The position numbers and the translations under genes are program-made. A DNA stretch of 64,000 bases from NCBI GenBank assembly GCA_003223115.1, contig QHXW01000290.1, positions 38,209 to 102,208 of the forward strand, in the 5' to 3' direction. The stretch comes from Acidobacteriota bacterium. GTDB lineage: Bacteria; Acidobacteriota; Terriglobia; Bryobacterales; Bryobacteraceae. The notes under the pieces are model-generated. The model was not told the origin of the DNA and made no database searches. It saw only the letters and a program-made list of their open reading frames with translations. Below, one piece after another: positions 51,603-60,749 of this stretch. How positions within the stretch are numbered: the first letter of the stretch is position 1; every line of letters starts with the position of its first letter.

Positions 51603-51638
51603 CAGGGGTGGCGCAGACTTCATTCCGCGATTCGGACG

Positions 51639-51684
51639 ACAGGCGGAGCGCCTGTCCCACCACAAGCAGGAAAGCCTATTCCAC
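51639..51684. repeat. Dispersed repeat, CCTGTCCCAC / GCCTATTCCAC copy
   Basis: ACAGGCGGAGCGCCTGTCCC at 51639-51658, then CAAGCAGGAAAGCCTATTCCAC to 51684, just before the ligD stop. It belongs to the family at 8694, 30717-30834 and 62334, and includes an AGGCG..CGCCT hairpin. Confidence 0.6.
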
Positions 51685-51687
51685 AGA

Positions 51688-54318
51688 TCATTTTTTTGTG
51701 CCGTGTACCAGGCGCTCCAGATGCTCCAAAGCGGGCTCTAGGCGCTGCGGCTTGGTGAGCACCGGCTCAAATAAATCCCCAACTCTTGAGAGCCGGTCGA
51801 GAGAATTCCGGAGGTGAAAGTGCGAAGGCAGCAGCCCCTGGGTCACTTCCCTCCAAGCCAGCGGCATCGCCACCGGCGCTCCTGGATAAGCACGAACCAC
51901 ATACGGCGCGGCGATGGTTTTCGATTCGCCGATCTGCAAATAGTCGAAGTACACTTTGCCTTGCTCGCGGCGCGCCACAGACCGCGGCGTAGTGAACAGA
52001 TCCGGCCGCTCCGATGCCACCACGCGCGCAATGATCTCGGCGAACGAGCGCGCCTGGTCATAGGTGTAAATGGGCTCGATGGGCACGTAAATATGCAGCC
52101 CGTCGCCACCGGTCGTTTTGGGATAACCCTCTAATCCCAGCGCATCCAGTTTCTTGCGCACCAGTTGCGCCGCCTCGACAATGCGATCGAATTCGCAGCC
52201 CTGCGGGTCGAGGTCGATGAGGATGAAGTCCGGATTTTCGAGTGAGCCTGCGCGGCTCATCCACGGGTTCTGATCGATGCAGCCCAGGTTCGTGAGATAC
52301 AGCAGGTGCGCGCGATCTTCCGCCAGCACAAAGCGAATGGGCGCCTTCTTGTGGTCGGAATAGATGGGCTCGACGCGGACCCAATCGGGAAACCGGTCGT
52401 GGCTGTCCTTCTGGAAAAAAAAATCTCTCGTGATGCCGTCGGGGTATCGTTTGAGCGAAAGCGGCCGGTCCTTCAGGTACGGCAGAAGCGTGCCCGCGAT
52501 GGCGTCGTAGAAATTGAGGAGGTCGCGTTTCGTGTAGCCCTCGGCGGGGAAGAAAATCTTATTGAGATGCGTGAATTTCAGCAGGCGCCCGTCAATGTCG
52601 ATGGTGGCCTCATCAACCTTTCCCCCGAGCAATACAGAGCAGGATTCGGTTTTTGGTTCCTCTGAAGACATCCTGGTTTCTTCGCGCACGCATTCCTTCG
52701 GCTCCATGTCCGGCCGCAGGCCTAAGAACACAGGCGCGCGAAGCCGGCCATCCTGCGTCCAATTCGCGAACTTGACTTCGCACACCACTTCAGGACGCAC
52801 CCATGTGACCTCGCGCGGAATCTGCGGAGTTGCCCCAAACGGCGAACGCGTGATGGCCAACGGCTCCAGACGCTTGTAAATCATCTCCATCAGCTTCTGA
52901 TCGAAACCCGTGCCCACGTTGCCGACGTAGATCAGCTTGCCTTTTTCATACAGCCCCAGCACCAGGGAGCCGAAATAATCGCGCTCTCCAGCGGTATAAC
53001 CGCAAACGATGAATTCCTGCTGTTCCACAACTTTGATCTTGATCCAGTCGCGGCTGCGCTTGGATTCGTAAGCGCTGTTGGCGCGTTTGGCCATGATGCC
53101 TTCGAGGCCGGTGGCGCGGGCCGCTGCGAGCATCTCCTCGCCGTTGTTGACGAAGTGCTCCGAGTACCGCATTACGTTCGAAGGTTGCAGAATTGCCGCC
53201 AGTGCGCGCTTGCGTTCGACCAGCGGAACCTCGCGCAAATCGTAGCCATCCAGATAGAGCAAATCGAAAATGAACAGCGTCACTGGAGTGCGGCGCGCCA
53301 GATGCGCAATGGAATTAGGATCGGCAACGGCGATGCGCGGCTGGATGAGGGCGAAGCTGGATGCGCCGTTCTTATCGAGCACGGCGATTTCGCCATCGAG
53401 CACGGCCTGTTGCGCGGCGACTTGGTGCACGATGACGCTCAGCTCCGGATACTGGCGCTCGCAAGGATTGCCGTTGCGCGAGATGATGCAAAGCTTCTTG
53501 TCGTCGATGAAACACGTGCCGCGCACGCCGTCCCACTTCACTTCGAAAAGCCAATCATCACCCTGGGGAGGCTTGTCAGACAGTAAGGCCTTCATGGGCA
53601 CGATGCTGGCGGGCATCGGCGCGCGAACCGCTCCCGGCAGTGTGGCGGGATCGATGGTGCGCGCGGAATTTATCTGATTTTTGGAAGAGGCGCTTTTCTT
53701 AGCGCCGACTTTTTTTTTACCCTCGGCTTTCGGCTGTGTGCGCGCCGGCATGTCCTTGGCGATTTCTTCCTGAGTGCGGCCCGTCAGCACACTGAAGGCG
53801 TTTTGTTCGACGTCCCAGCCAGGGCGCGCTTCGGCATCCTTCTTCTTGAGCAGCAGCCATTCGTTCCCTTTGCCGCGTCCTTTCATGCGGACGAGCGCGA
53901 ACTCGCCCTTCAGCTTTTCGCCGTGTAACCGGAATTTCACATCACCGCGCGCCAACTGCTCTTGAGGCGTTGCATCTCCCAGGAGTTCGTACGTGCCGCG
54001 ATCCCACAGCATCACGCTTCCCGCGCCGTAGTTACCTTTTGGGATATTACCTTCGAAGTTACCGTACTCGAGAGGATGGTCCTCCACCATGGCCGCCAGA
54101 CGCTTGGGCGTGGGGTCGAGCGTGGGCCCCTTGGGGACGGCCCACGATCTTAACGTGCCGTCCATTTCCAACCGGAAGTCGTAGTGCAGGCGTGTTGCGT
54201 CGTGCCGTTGAACATAAAAATGCGGTTCGGCGGACTTGCGCGGCGCTTCTTTCCCCGACGGTTTGGGCTCCGGTGTTTTCTCGAACGATCGTTTACGAAT
54301 GTATTCGGTTAAAGACAT
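51688..54318 (-). CDS. ligD: Multidomain ATP-dependent DNA ligase LigD (NHEJ)
   Basis: An 876-residue three-domain protein in the order phosphoesterase (about 30-165: FYVQRHDATRLHYDFRLE, GNYGAGSV), ligase (about 235-560: nucleophile Lys261 in EVKWDGVRG), polymerase/primase (about 595-876: FILIDLDPQG with the catalytic DxD, KTTGGDGLHIYVP). A Lys/Ser-rich linker separates the first two. With Ku it repairs double-strand breaks. Domain order matches Pseudomonas LigD rather than Mycobacterium. Two 9-base homopolymers (T9 at 53710-53718 in the linker, A9 at 52415-52423 in the polymerase part) are frameshift-prone. It is divergent from ku, with 88 bp between the start codons. Confidence 0.95.
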   Translation of the reverse strand: MSLTEYIRKRSFEKTPEPKPSGKEAPRKSAEPHFYVQRHDATRLHYDFRLEMDGTLRSWAVPKGPTLDPTPKRLAAMVEDHPLEYGNFEGNIPKGNYGAGSVMLWDRGTYELLGDATPQEQLARGDVKFRLHGEKLKGEFALVRMKGRGKGNEWLLLKKKDAEARPGWDVEQNAFSVLTGRTQEEIAKDMPARTQPKAEGKKKVGAKKSASSKNQINSARTIDPATLPGAVRAPMPASIVPMKALLSDKPPQGDDWLFEVKWDGVRGTCFIDDKKLCIISRNGNPCERQYPELSVIVHQVAAQQAVLDGEIAVLDKNGASSFALIQPRIAVADPNSIAHLARRTPVTLFIFDLLYLDGYDLREVPLVERKRALAAILQPSNVMRYSEHFVNNGEEMLAAARATGLEGIMAKRANSAYESKRSRDWIKIKVVEQQEFIVCGYTAGERDYFGSLVLGLYEKGKLIYVGNVGTGFDQKLMEMIYKRLEPLAITRSPFGATPQIPREVTWVRPEVVCEVKFANWTQDGRLRAPVFLGLRPDMEPKECVREETRMSSEEPKTESCSVLLGGKVDEATIDIDGRLLKFTHLNKIFFPAEGYTKRDLLNFYDAIAGTLLPYLKDRPLSLKRYPDGITRDFFFQKDSHDRFPDWVRVEPIYSDHKKAPIRFVLAEDRAHLLYLTNLGCIDQNPWMSRAGSLENPDFILIDLDPQGCEFDRIVEAAQLVRKKLDALGLEGYPKTTGGDGLHIYVPIEPIYTYDQARSFAEIIARVVASERPDLFTTPRSVARREQGKVYFDYLQIGESKTIAAPYVVRAYPGAPVAMPLAWREVTQGLLPSHFHLRNSLDRLSRVGDLFEPVLTKPQRLEPALEHLERLVHGTKK

Positions 54319-54406
54319 CCAAAAATGTTGAAAACCCTTCTACATCATGATATCGGTGTTATAGTGTCATCCGCCCGTCCCGGGCCGCACAAGTGAGGTT
54401 GCATAC

Positions 54407-55264
54407 ATGGCAAGCAGCGTCTGGAAGGGTCACTTAACTTTTGGTCTGGTTTCATTTCCGGTGCGCTTGTTTAGCGCCGCGCGCGGTGAAACTGTAAGTT
54501 TTCACCTGCTGCACAAACCCGACCATTCGCGCATCAAACAAATTACTTATTGTCAGGCTGAAGACAAGCCTGTGCCGCGCACCGACCTGGTGAAAGGGTA
54601 TGAGTACGAGAAGGATCATTACGTAATCGTCGAGGATGAAGAGATCAAAAAAGTTGCGCCCAAGACCGCGAAAGTAATGGAGATCCAGGAATTCGTGAAG
54701 TCGGCACAAGTGGATCCGATCTATCTCGAAAGCTCGTACTACATGGCGCCGGACGAAGGCGGCGAGAAACCCTACGCGCTGTTGTTTGAAGCTCTGAAGC
54801 AGACCGAGTACTACGGAATCGCTAAAGTGTCCATGCACAATCGCGAGCATGTCGTGATTCTGCGTCCGGGCGACAAAGGCGTAGTGCTACACACCATGTA
54901 TTTCTCCGACGAAATCCGCGCTGTCGAGGAATTTCGTACCGATATCAGTCAAGTGAAGGAAAAAGAAATCGCCCTGGCGAAGATGCTGATTGAATCACTG
55001 GCGGATGACTTCAAGCCCGAAAAGTATACTGATACTTACCGGGAAAATCTGCAGAAGCTGATTCAGTCTAAGTTGGCAGGCCACAAAATCGTCGAGACGC
55101 CCACACCGCATATTGCGCCCGTCATCGACATTATGGAAGCTCTCAAGAAGAGCCTGGCCCAGCAAAAGAAACCGCCGCGCACCGCCGTGGCTGTTGCGGG
55201 GGAGGAAGAGCAGGAGGAAACTCCAGCCGACAAGCCCCGCAAACGACGCTCGCAAGGCCGCTGA
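54407..55264 (+). CDS. ku: Ku DNA end-binding protein
   Basis: A 285-residue bacterial Ku. It begins SVWKGHLTFGLVSFPVRLFSAAR, has the core around YEYEKDHYVIVEDEEIKKVAPKT and YLESSYYMAPDEGGEKPYALLFEAL, and ends in a Lys/Arg-rich tail (DKPRKRRSQGR). The homodimer rings DNA ends and recruits LigD. GAGG stands before the ATG. The shared 88-bp intergenic region with ligD probably holds both promoters; TATAGT at 54360 is a possible -10 but lacks a clear partner. Confidence 0.95.
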   Translation: MASSVWKGHLTFGLVSFPVRLFSAARGETVSFHLLHKPDHSRIKQITYCQAEDKPVPRTDLVKGYEYEKDHYVIVEDEEIKKVAPKTAKVMEIQEFVKSAQVDPIYLESSYYMAPDEGGEKPYALLFEALKQTEYYGIAKVSMHNREHVVILRPGDKGVVLHTMYFSDEIRAVEEFRTDISQVKEKEIALAKMLIESLADDFKPEKYTDTYRENLQKLIQSKLAGHKIVETPTPHIAPVIDIMEALKKSLAQQKKPPRTAVAVAGEEEQEETPADKPRKRRSQGR

Positions 55265-55382
55265 GGCCGGTGTTTGTTCCCCGACGTCGTGCATCTTTGA
55301 AATCGTGACACGCTCAACCGGGCGCAGCGAATACCGTGACCGGTTGATTCGCCGGATGAGTTGGCCGAATCAGTGCAATCGC

Positions 55383-56102
55383 TCACTGCGCCGCCAGCGC
55401 TGCCTTCTGTACCTCTTCCGCATATAACGCACCTTCCGGGGTTTCTTCGTGCTTGAAAAAGAGATATACATCTTTGCCCTGTGCGAGCAACTCGCGTGCC
55501 CGCTCGCCAATCGACTTTCGTTCTTCGGGAGAATATTCCAGCTTTCTCAGCCGGTAATAAATGAAATCGGCCGTGATGACTTCCGGTATTTCCAGCTTCT
55601 CCGACTCAGCCACGCACAAGGAGATATTTTTCGAGCGCAATGCGTCATACACTTCCGGCGCGAGCCACGAGGGATGGCGAAATTCGATGCTGAAGCGGAG
55701 ATCGCCGGGAAGAAGCGGCAGAAAATCGCACAACAATTTCAGATCGCACTTCAAATTCGGCGGAAGCTGGAACAGAACCGGCCCCAGGCGCCGCGCCGAA
55801 CGCAAAGGATCGATCGACCGCAAGAAGAGCTCGACAGCGCTACCGACCTCCTGGAGGCGCATGATGTGCGTGATCCGCTGGTTGGCTTTGCAGGCGAAAC
55901 GGAAACCGGCCGGCGTGGCCTTCACCCAATTTTCGAGTGCGGCGGCGGCAGGCAAACGGCGGAACGTATAGTTGATCTCGACGCAGTTGAGACGCGTCGC
56001 GTAATGCTCCAGGAATTTCTTCTCAGGCAGATCGGCGGGATAAAAGCGAGGCTTCCAACTCGGATACGCAAAGCCAGAGGTCCCTGTGAAGAGTTGCGCC
56101 AT
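55383..56102 (-). CDS. DUF72 family TIM-barrel protein
   Basis: A 239-residue protein of the DUF72 (YecE-like) family: FTGTSGFAYPSWKPRFYP at the start, NCVEINYTFRRLP, GFRFACKANQRITH, GPVLFQLPPNLK, FSIEFRHPSW and a late DVYLFFKHE. The fold is a predicted TIM barrel; biochemical role unknown, with a proposed link to nucleic-acid metabolism in some genomes. Start ATG 56102 is chosen over 56111 because it gives the family N-terminus. It stands close to the NHEJ genes but is on its own transcript. Confidence 0.85.
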   Translation of the reverse strand: MAQLFTGTSGFAYPSWKPRFYPADLPEKKFLEHYATRLNCVEINYTFRRLPAAAALENWVKATPAGFRFACKANQRITHIMRLQEVGSAVELFLRSIDPLRSARRLGPVLFQLPPNLKCDLKLLCDFLPLLPGDLRFSIEFRHPSWLAPEVYDALRSKNISLCVAESEKLEIPEVITADFIYYRLRKLEYSPEERKSIGERARELLAQGKDVYLFFKHEETPEGALYAEEVQKAALAAQ

Positions 56103-56141
56103 AGTGCACAATTATGCCTTGTTACAATCGAAAACCACTAG

Positions 56142-56486
56142 ATGCTGCACTTGATTGCCAACTGGTTCTTGAGCGCGCTCAGCCTGCTGATCGTAGCCGC
56201 CATTGTGCCCGGCATCGAGGTCGCCGGGTTTGGAACTTCGCTCATCGCCGCGATCGTCATTGGTCTAGTGAACGCAACCTTGGGATTCGTCCTCAAAATT
56301 CTGACGTTCCCGCTGACACTGGTCACCTTTGGAGCGTTTCTCATCATAATCAACGCCCTGATGCTGAAGGTCGCAGCCGCGGTGATACCCGGGTTCAAAG
56401 TGCGCGGCTGTCTCGCGGCCATCATTGGCGCCATTTTACTGGGCCTGCTGAACACGCTTCTTCACTGGATGTTTTTTCCGCTGTAA
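56142..56486 (+). CDS. Four-helix membrane protein (phage holin IV / YvlD-like)
   Basis: A 114-residue protein with four hydrophobic helices (about 5-22, 30-50, 55-78, 88-110) separated by short loops, e.g. IVPGIEVAGFGTSLIAAIVIGLVNA in the first pair. It matches the YvlD/mycobacterial holin IV family pattern (membrane proteins, about 115 residues). No lysis function should be assumed; most chromosomal members are uncharacterised. Confidence 0.8.
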   Translation: MLHLIANWFLSALSLLIVAAIVPGIEVAGFGTSLIAAIVIGLVNATLGFVLKILTFPLTLVTFGAFLIIINALMLKVAAAVIPGFKVRGCLAAIIGAILLGLLNTLLHWMFFPL

Positions 56487-56644
56487 AAGGCAGAAGGCAG
56501 AAGTCAGCCATGCCTCCGTCGGTGGATTGAACAGCCTGTGACTTCGACCGCAGCCGACTACCGGCTTCCAGCGCCGCAGTTTTTGGGGAGACAGCCGATG
56601 TTGGAAATAAACTGGTAATAAACGGCTTGACTGGAAGTCACAGA

Positions 56645-57694
56645 TCAGAACAGTTTCTTGCGGAGAAATTTTCGGGGATTGCCGCGCAGATCATTCAGCA
56701 ATATCTGCAGGCTCGCGGTGACTCCCTGCAGATTGTCATAGAGACTCGAATTGACCATCATGTGACCCAGCGGACCTTCGCCCGCATTGAAGGCATCAAT
56801 CTGCGTCTCCAGGTTGACCAGCATCTTGTAAATGCGATTGTAGGCCTCGTCGTTCTTCAGCAGCGCGGCGCCCTTCTTGCCGGAGTTGAGTTGCGCGAGA
56901 TTACGGTTCAAGTCTGCAATCGATTTATGCACCTGGTCGTACTGCGCCGAATTCTTCAGGAATTTACCGCCTGTGCTCTGCCCCGCATCCAGCTCCGCGA
57001 GCTTTTGATTGACGCGCCTGATCGGCGCCAGAATCTCCTCATATGACGATTCATCGTAGAGCAGCCGCCCCATTTGCGATTCGGTTGCCAAAATCGACCG
57101 CATTTGGCTTTGGAACCGCACCACGTTGCCAAGAGCGCGATTGTAGACCTCTTCCTCCTTAAAGAATTTTCCGAACTCGCCGCGTCCGGCTTCGATGTCC
57201 GCGAATAAGCCGTCCATACGGCTCATTACCTGGTGCGCTTCATTGATAATGTCGGCCTTGTTGATCTCCTGGCGAGGCGGGCTCACCAGTTCGCCGCCCG
57301 GTTGAAGGTGCTGCGGGCTCTTGCCCTGATTGATGTCGGCAAACTTGTCGCCAATCACCGTATCGGCGGCGACTGTCACGGTCGAGTCTTCCGGAATTGA
57401 GCTGATATAGCGGTCTAAAATGGACATGTCCACTTCAACCACTTTCTGCGGGTCGTTGAGATGCGAAAGCCTCACGGCTTTGACTTCACCAACGCGGATT
57501 CCGTTAAACCGTATGGGCGAGCCTTTGGCCAATCCCTGGAGATCCACCATGTGCGTGCGGACAGGCTCTGACGGCCTGAAAAAGTCTGAGCCGCCGACCA
57601 GCACGTACACCATCGCAGAGAGGATGGCCAGAGCGGAGCCCACCATCGCCGCAACGCGGGTTTTAGCCCAAGCCACCTGTTGGGCAGAAGGCAT
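56645..57694 (-). CDS. Orphan MCE-domain (MlaD-like) protein
   Basis: A 349-residue protein with one N-terminal membrane helix (about 17-36) and an MCE domain (VDLQGLAKGSPIRFNGIRVGEVKAVRL, to about 125), then a long helical tail with repeated EAGRGEFGKFFKEEE / DAGQSTGGKFLKNSAQYD units. The end NPRKFLRKKLF resembles the end of the mlaD product at 10426-11499, so these two are likely paralogs. No permease or ATPase gene is beside it; it may share the MlaEF complex at 11.5-13.1 kb. Confidence 0.86.
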   Translation of the reverse strand: MPSAQQVAWAKTRVAAMVGSALAILSAMVYVLVGGSDFFRPSEPVRTHMVDLQGLAKGSPIRFNGIRVGEVKAVRLSHLNDPQKVVEVDMSILDRYISSIPEDSTVTVAADTVIGDKFADINQGKSPQHLQPGGELVSPPRQEINKADIINEAHQVMSRMDGLFADIEAGRGEFGKFFKEEEVYNRALGNVVRFQSQMRSILATESQMGRLLYDESSYEEILAPIRRVNQKLAELDAGQSTGGKFLKNSAQYDQVHKSIADLNRNLAQLNSGKKGAALLKNDEAYNRIYKMLVNLETQIDAFNAGEGPLGHMMVNSSLYDNLQGVTASLQILLNDLRGNPRKFLRKKLF

Positions 57695-57917
57695 AAGGTG
57701 TTAGTACCTTTATCATGAAATCGTTGTTTTTTCTGGCAGGAAATTTTTCGATAGTGCCGTTTGGCCCTTTATCCATGCGGATTTGGTGGCCTTTCGAAAA
57801 GAATCGGACTTGTGTATCCTTTTTGGTTCCGGCTACGCCGGGTTAGGTTCTATTGTGGCTGAATTCTAACGGATTCGTCAGCCTCCCGGCACGGAATGAA
57901 TACGCCGCTCGCTGAGG

Positions 57918-58283
57918 CTATCGGGCGGCGCCGGCGTTACCCATATCCTGGGAAGCGGACTCCGTCGACGGATAGAGCGGCATCACCTTATCCAGGTGCG
58001 TCATTTGCAGAAGGTGCAACACCTTGCCCGTGGCTCCGGCGATCCGAAAATCCCCATTTGAGCGGTTCAGCGTGCCGAAGCAGTAAGCGATGATGCCGAT
58101 GCCGGTGCTGTCCATGTGGTCCACGCCCGAAAGGTCCAAAATGATTTTCTTGTGGTCCTGCCGCAGTAGATCTTGAACTGCCGTCTCCAGTTTGTGGCTT
58201 TCGCGGCCCAGGGCAATCTTGCCCGAAACGGCCAGGATGGTGATATCGGGCTCGATGCGTTTGGTGTCAATTTGCAGTAGCAT
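57918..58283 (-). CDS. STAS-domain anti-anti-sigma factor-like protein
   Basis: A 121-residue STAS protein: TILAVSGKIALGRESHKLE, then IILDLSGVDHMDSTGIGIIAY with Ser in the DSTGIG motif that is phosphorylated in SpoIIAA/RsbV. The frame opens further upstream, but ATG 58283 gives the family N-terminus (MLLQIDTKRIEPD). It probably switches partner binding through phosphorylation by a kinase not encoded nearby. Its downstream neighbour (57695-57917) is noncoding. Confidence 0.85.
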   Translation of the reverse strand: MLLQIDTKRIEPDITILAVSGKIALGRESHKLETAVQDLLRQDHKKIILDLSGVDHMDSTGIGIIAYCFGTLNRSNGDFRIAGATGKVLHLLQMTHLDKVMPLYPSTESASQDMGNAGAAR

Positions 58284-58369
58284 CGGTGTGCATTCAGCAT
58301 ACACGAAATTGCGCCCAAGGCAAGACCCGGGCGGGTGACGACGCGTGACGACGGGTGACGAGGGTGACG

Positions 58370-59551
58370 TCAAGCTGCAAGGCCTGGCAAGCGTCGTGGA
58401 GTCATCGCATCATGGAAATCTCTTGCCCACGATCCTAAAAAGGAGAGCGTCAGTCCAAGGTAGCAGGCTGCTGCCGCGGCCAGGCCGAATAGAACATAGG
58501 GCGTGAATCGCCAGGATGCAAAGTTCGACACCGCTGGCGGCATATGGATCAAAAGCATTAACATGCCGGCAATCGCGATGAGCCCCGCGAACAAGCTCAC
58601 GCGACCGATGGCGAGTAGTACCCGATAGCGTGTTCGCAGATGACTCAAGTCCGAATGGCTCCCGTCAGACTCGTTGCGGTGGCCAAGGATCAGAAGTCTT
58701 CCATCACGCTCATAACCGCCCAAGGTCACACGATCGCCCACGGCAATCCGGACCGCCGATGATGAGCTAATCTCCATTTGCCGGCCATCAATGTCGAGGG
58801 AAGCAGTATAGTCCCCGGTCTCCTCGCGCGGCGAAAGTCTAACGTTCCTGACGACACCACGCACGAGTTGGACACGCGGCAGCCCCCAGCGCTCGCGGTA
58901 CGTGGGATTCCGGTCATAAAATGTTTCGATCCGGCGGACGCAGTCCTCAAGATGGCGTTCGTTCACCTCCTCCAGATGACGTTCGTTCACCTCTTCCGGA
59001 TGGCGATCTTTCAATTCCTCGGCGCGGAACGTAGAACCGGCCTCAACTGGCCGAACATGCACTTTGAGGGGAATGGTTTGCTGTGCGTGATCGCCGCGTA
59101 TTGGAAGGCGAATCTTGCCGGCGGCAGTGTTCGGGACCTGGCGCTCGACAGGCACGGCGGCAGTGTTCGGGACCTGGCGCTCGACAGGCACGGCGGCAGC
59201 GTACAGGACCTGGCGCTCGACAGGCACGGCGGCAGCGTACGGGACCTGGCGCTCGACAGGCACGGCGGCAGCGTTCGGGACCTGGCGCTCGACAGGCGCG
59301 GCGGCAGCGTTCGGGACCTGGCGCTCGACAGGCACGGCAGCAGCGTTCGGGACCTGGCGCTCGACAGGCACGGCGGCAACTTCGACGGGCCCCTCAAGAG
59401 CGAATTCCGTAGCCTTGCGTTCGTGCCAAGCCTCGATGCGGCCGACGCACTCCTCCAGAAGACGCTTCTTCGACTGCTGAAATTCGATCTCAGTGATGAG
59501 GTCGGACTTTCTTAACCTGTTTAGCTTGTCGACTTCGTTAGTGAAACTCAT
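58370..59551 (-). CDS. SHOCT-like membrane protein with seven 12-residue repeats
   Basis: About 393 residues. Residues 1-35 (KLNRLRKSDLITEIEFQQSKKRLLE) look like a SHOCT oligomerisation motif. Then come seven tandem 12-residue units of the PVERQVPNAAAV type (about 65-148), an acidic Glu/His-rich part, a beta-rich domain with the RNVRLSPREETGDYTASLDIDGRQ pattern, and two C-terminal membrane helices (about 320-340 and 350-375). No family fits the whole. Start ATG 59551 begins the SHOCT part; the frame opens at 59620. The repeats suggest a flexible spacer that varies in copy number. Confidence 0.65.
   Translation of the reverse strand: MSFTNEVDKLNRLRKSDLITEIEFQQSKKRLLEECVGRIEAWHERKATEFALEGPVEVAAVPVERQVPNAAAVPVERQVPNAAAAPVERQVPNAAAVPVERQVPYAAAVPVERQVLYAAAVPVERQVPNTAAVPVERQVPNTAAGKIRLPIRGDHAQQTIPLKVHVRPVEAGSTFRAEELKDRHPEEVNERHLEEVNERHLEDCVRRIETFYDRNPTYRERWGLPRVQLVRGVVRNVRLSPREETGDYTASLDIDGRQMEISSSSAVRIAVGDRVTLGGYERDGRLLILGHRNESDGSHSDLSHLRTRYRVLLAIGRVSLFAGLIAIAGMLMLLIHMPPAVSNFASWRFTPYVLFGLAAAAACYLGLTLSFLGSWARDFHDAMTPRRLPGLAA
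59121..59377. repeat. Seven tandem 36-bp coding repeats
   Basis: The unit begins CAGCGTTCGGGACCTGGCGC on the plus strand and recurs seven times with few differences (T/A at one position, GCG/CAC variants). It encodes the PVERQVPNAAAV repeats on the minus strand and creates long false open frames in the other frames. Near-identity of units points to recent expansion. Confidence 0.9.
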
Positions 59552-59814
59552 CGGAACGCCGTGGCCACTTGCAGTCTCTAGAGTGAGCCGATGGAAGGTA
59601 CGCACAGAGATCCTGTCCACCGTTCAGGCGATTATCGGCCAGGGACGCACACCGACTCAATATGCTCTCAGTTAATGGAATTTTGTTAACCAAAGTGCCC
59701 CCCTGAAAGGGTGGTCTCTGGGGAGGCAGCCATACCATTACGGAAGGGCATTGGGCAAGAAGCTTCAATCCGGGCCAAATCCGGGCCTATGGCGCCGTGT
59801 CATGGACGTGCGGA

Positions 59815-60063
59815 TCACTGGCGCGCCTTGGCAGTGGACTCGCGAACCACAAGTTGTGGCGAGATCAGATATTCCACGCCCATGCTAGAAATGTCGCGCA
59901 AAGACGCCAGTAGCGCTTCGAAGGCTTTGCCTGCGAGTTCTTCGCGGGGCAGCCGGACCGTGGTGAGGGGCGGCTCGGTGAATTCGGCCAGAGCGATATC
60001 GTCGAAACCCACGACGAGAATCGCGGTGTGCAGATGGCGCCGCTCTGGCTCTCGACTTGGCAA
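59815..60063 (-). pseudogene. LacI-family regulator C-terminal fragment
   Basis: An 82-codon frame whose second half gives LVVGFDDIALAEFTEPPLTTVRLPREELAGKAFEALL and ISPQLVVRES, the C-terminal effector-domain end of a LacI/GalR regulator. The DNA-binding domain and most of the effector domain are missing; the sequence upstream (60064-60110) does not continue the family. It is a remnant, probably cut by rearrangement beside the decayed transposase. Confidence 0.75.
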
Positions 60064-60749
60064 TCGAAGTGATTGAAAGGGCCTGCGCTAAAGTAGCCAC
60101 ACCTAAATGAATTTAAGGACCATGGCTAAGCCGGCTAAGGTTTGCAGGACGACGGCTAACACACGCGGAATGAGCGAGTTCGGCTGAAGTGATCCCTTGC
60201 CGGGTGGGGTGAGAGGGCGGGATATGGGAATGCGGGTTTCGAATCAGTCGCGGTGGGCGGATTGGGCCCGTTTGGCCTGGTGGCGCAGGACGGTCTGCGA
60301 TAGTCTTTCAAGACGATTGAGCAGGGACTTCAGTTTTCGATGCTGTTGAGAAGCGGCGCGAAACATGGGTATTACTTCGGGGAGTGAGTTTCACATTGAC
60401 GGTTTTGCCTTTTGACGGTTTTGCCTTTGGCCTTATACGTCCACTCGAAGTAAGGTTCCATGTGGTTTGACTGGGTCTTGGCGGCAAGCGCACTGGGCTT
60501 TGCCGCATTTCATCATCCGCTGGAGAAGCGTCCCTTTGCAGAAGTACTCCAGTTGTTGAAATTCCCGCTTTAATTAAATCCCGAAAGCGTCGCGAGTAGC
60601 GATCCAGGATGGCGGTCGGTTGGGGTCGTCGAGCTCTGTTCATAATGGTCTAGACACGGAGTCCATTCTTACGGTAATTAATACCGTAGTATCAACAGCA
60701 AATACCGCAACGCCATTTCTGCCGCGCGATCCAGGCTCACTCCCGATTC
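60064..60749. other. Decayed intergenic region between LacI fragment and transposase relic
   Basis: About 690 bp without a supported gene. It includes GGTTTTGCCTTTTGACGGTTTTGCCTTT (near 60398-60428, shown in two adjoining units) as a short direct duplication. A 111-codon minus-strand frame at 60308-60643 is Arg/Ser/Pro-rich and looks like noise. Possibly an old mobile-element end; no inverted terminal repeats were found by eye. Confidence 0.5.

Noticed and set aside
56142..56486. Prophage holin
   Set aside because: No lysis or phage genes nearby; the YvlD-like family is usually chromosomal.
59121..59377. CRISPR array
   Set aside because: The 36-bp units are directly adjacent without spacers, lie in a coding frame, and no cas gene is near.
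59083..59515. Long plus-strand open frames with tandem repeats
   Set aside because: They are products of the 36-bp repeat length being a multiple of 3; the minus-strand frame has the SHOCT, soluble and membrane parts expected of a real gene.
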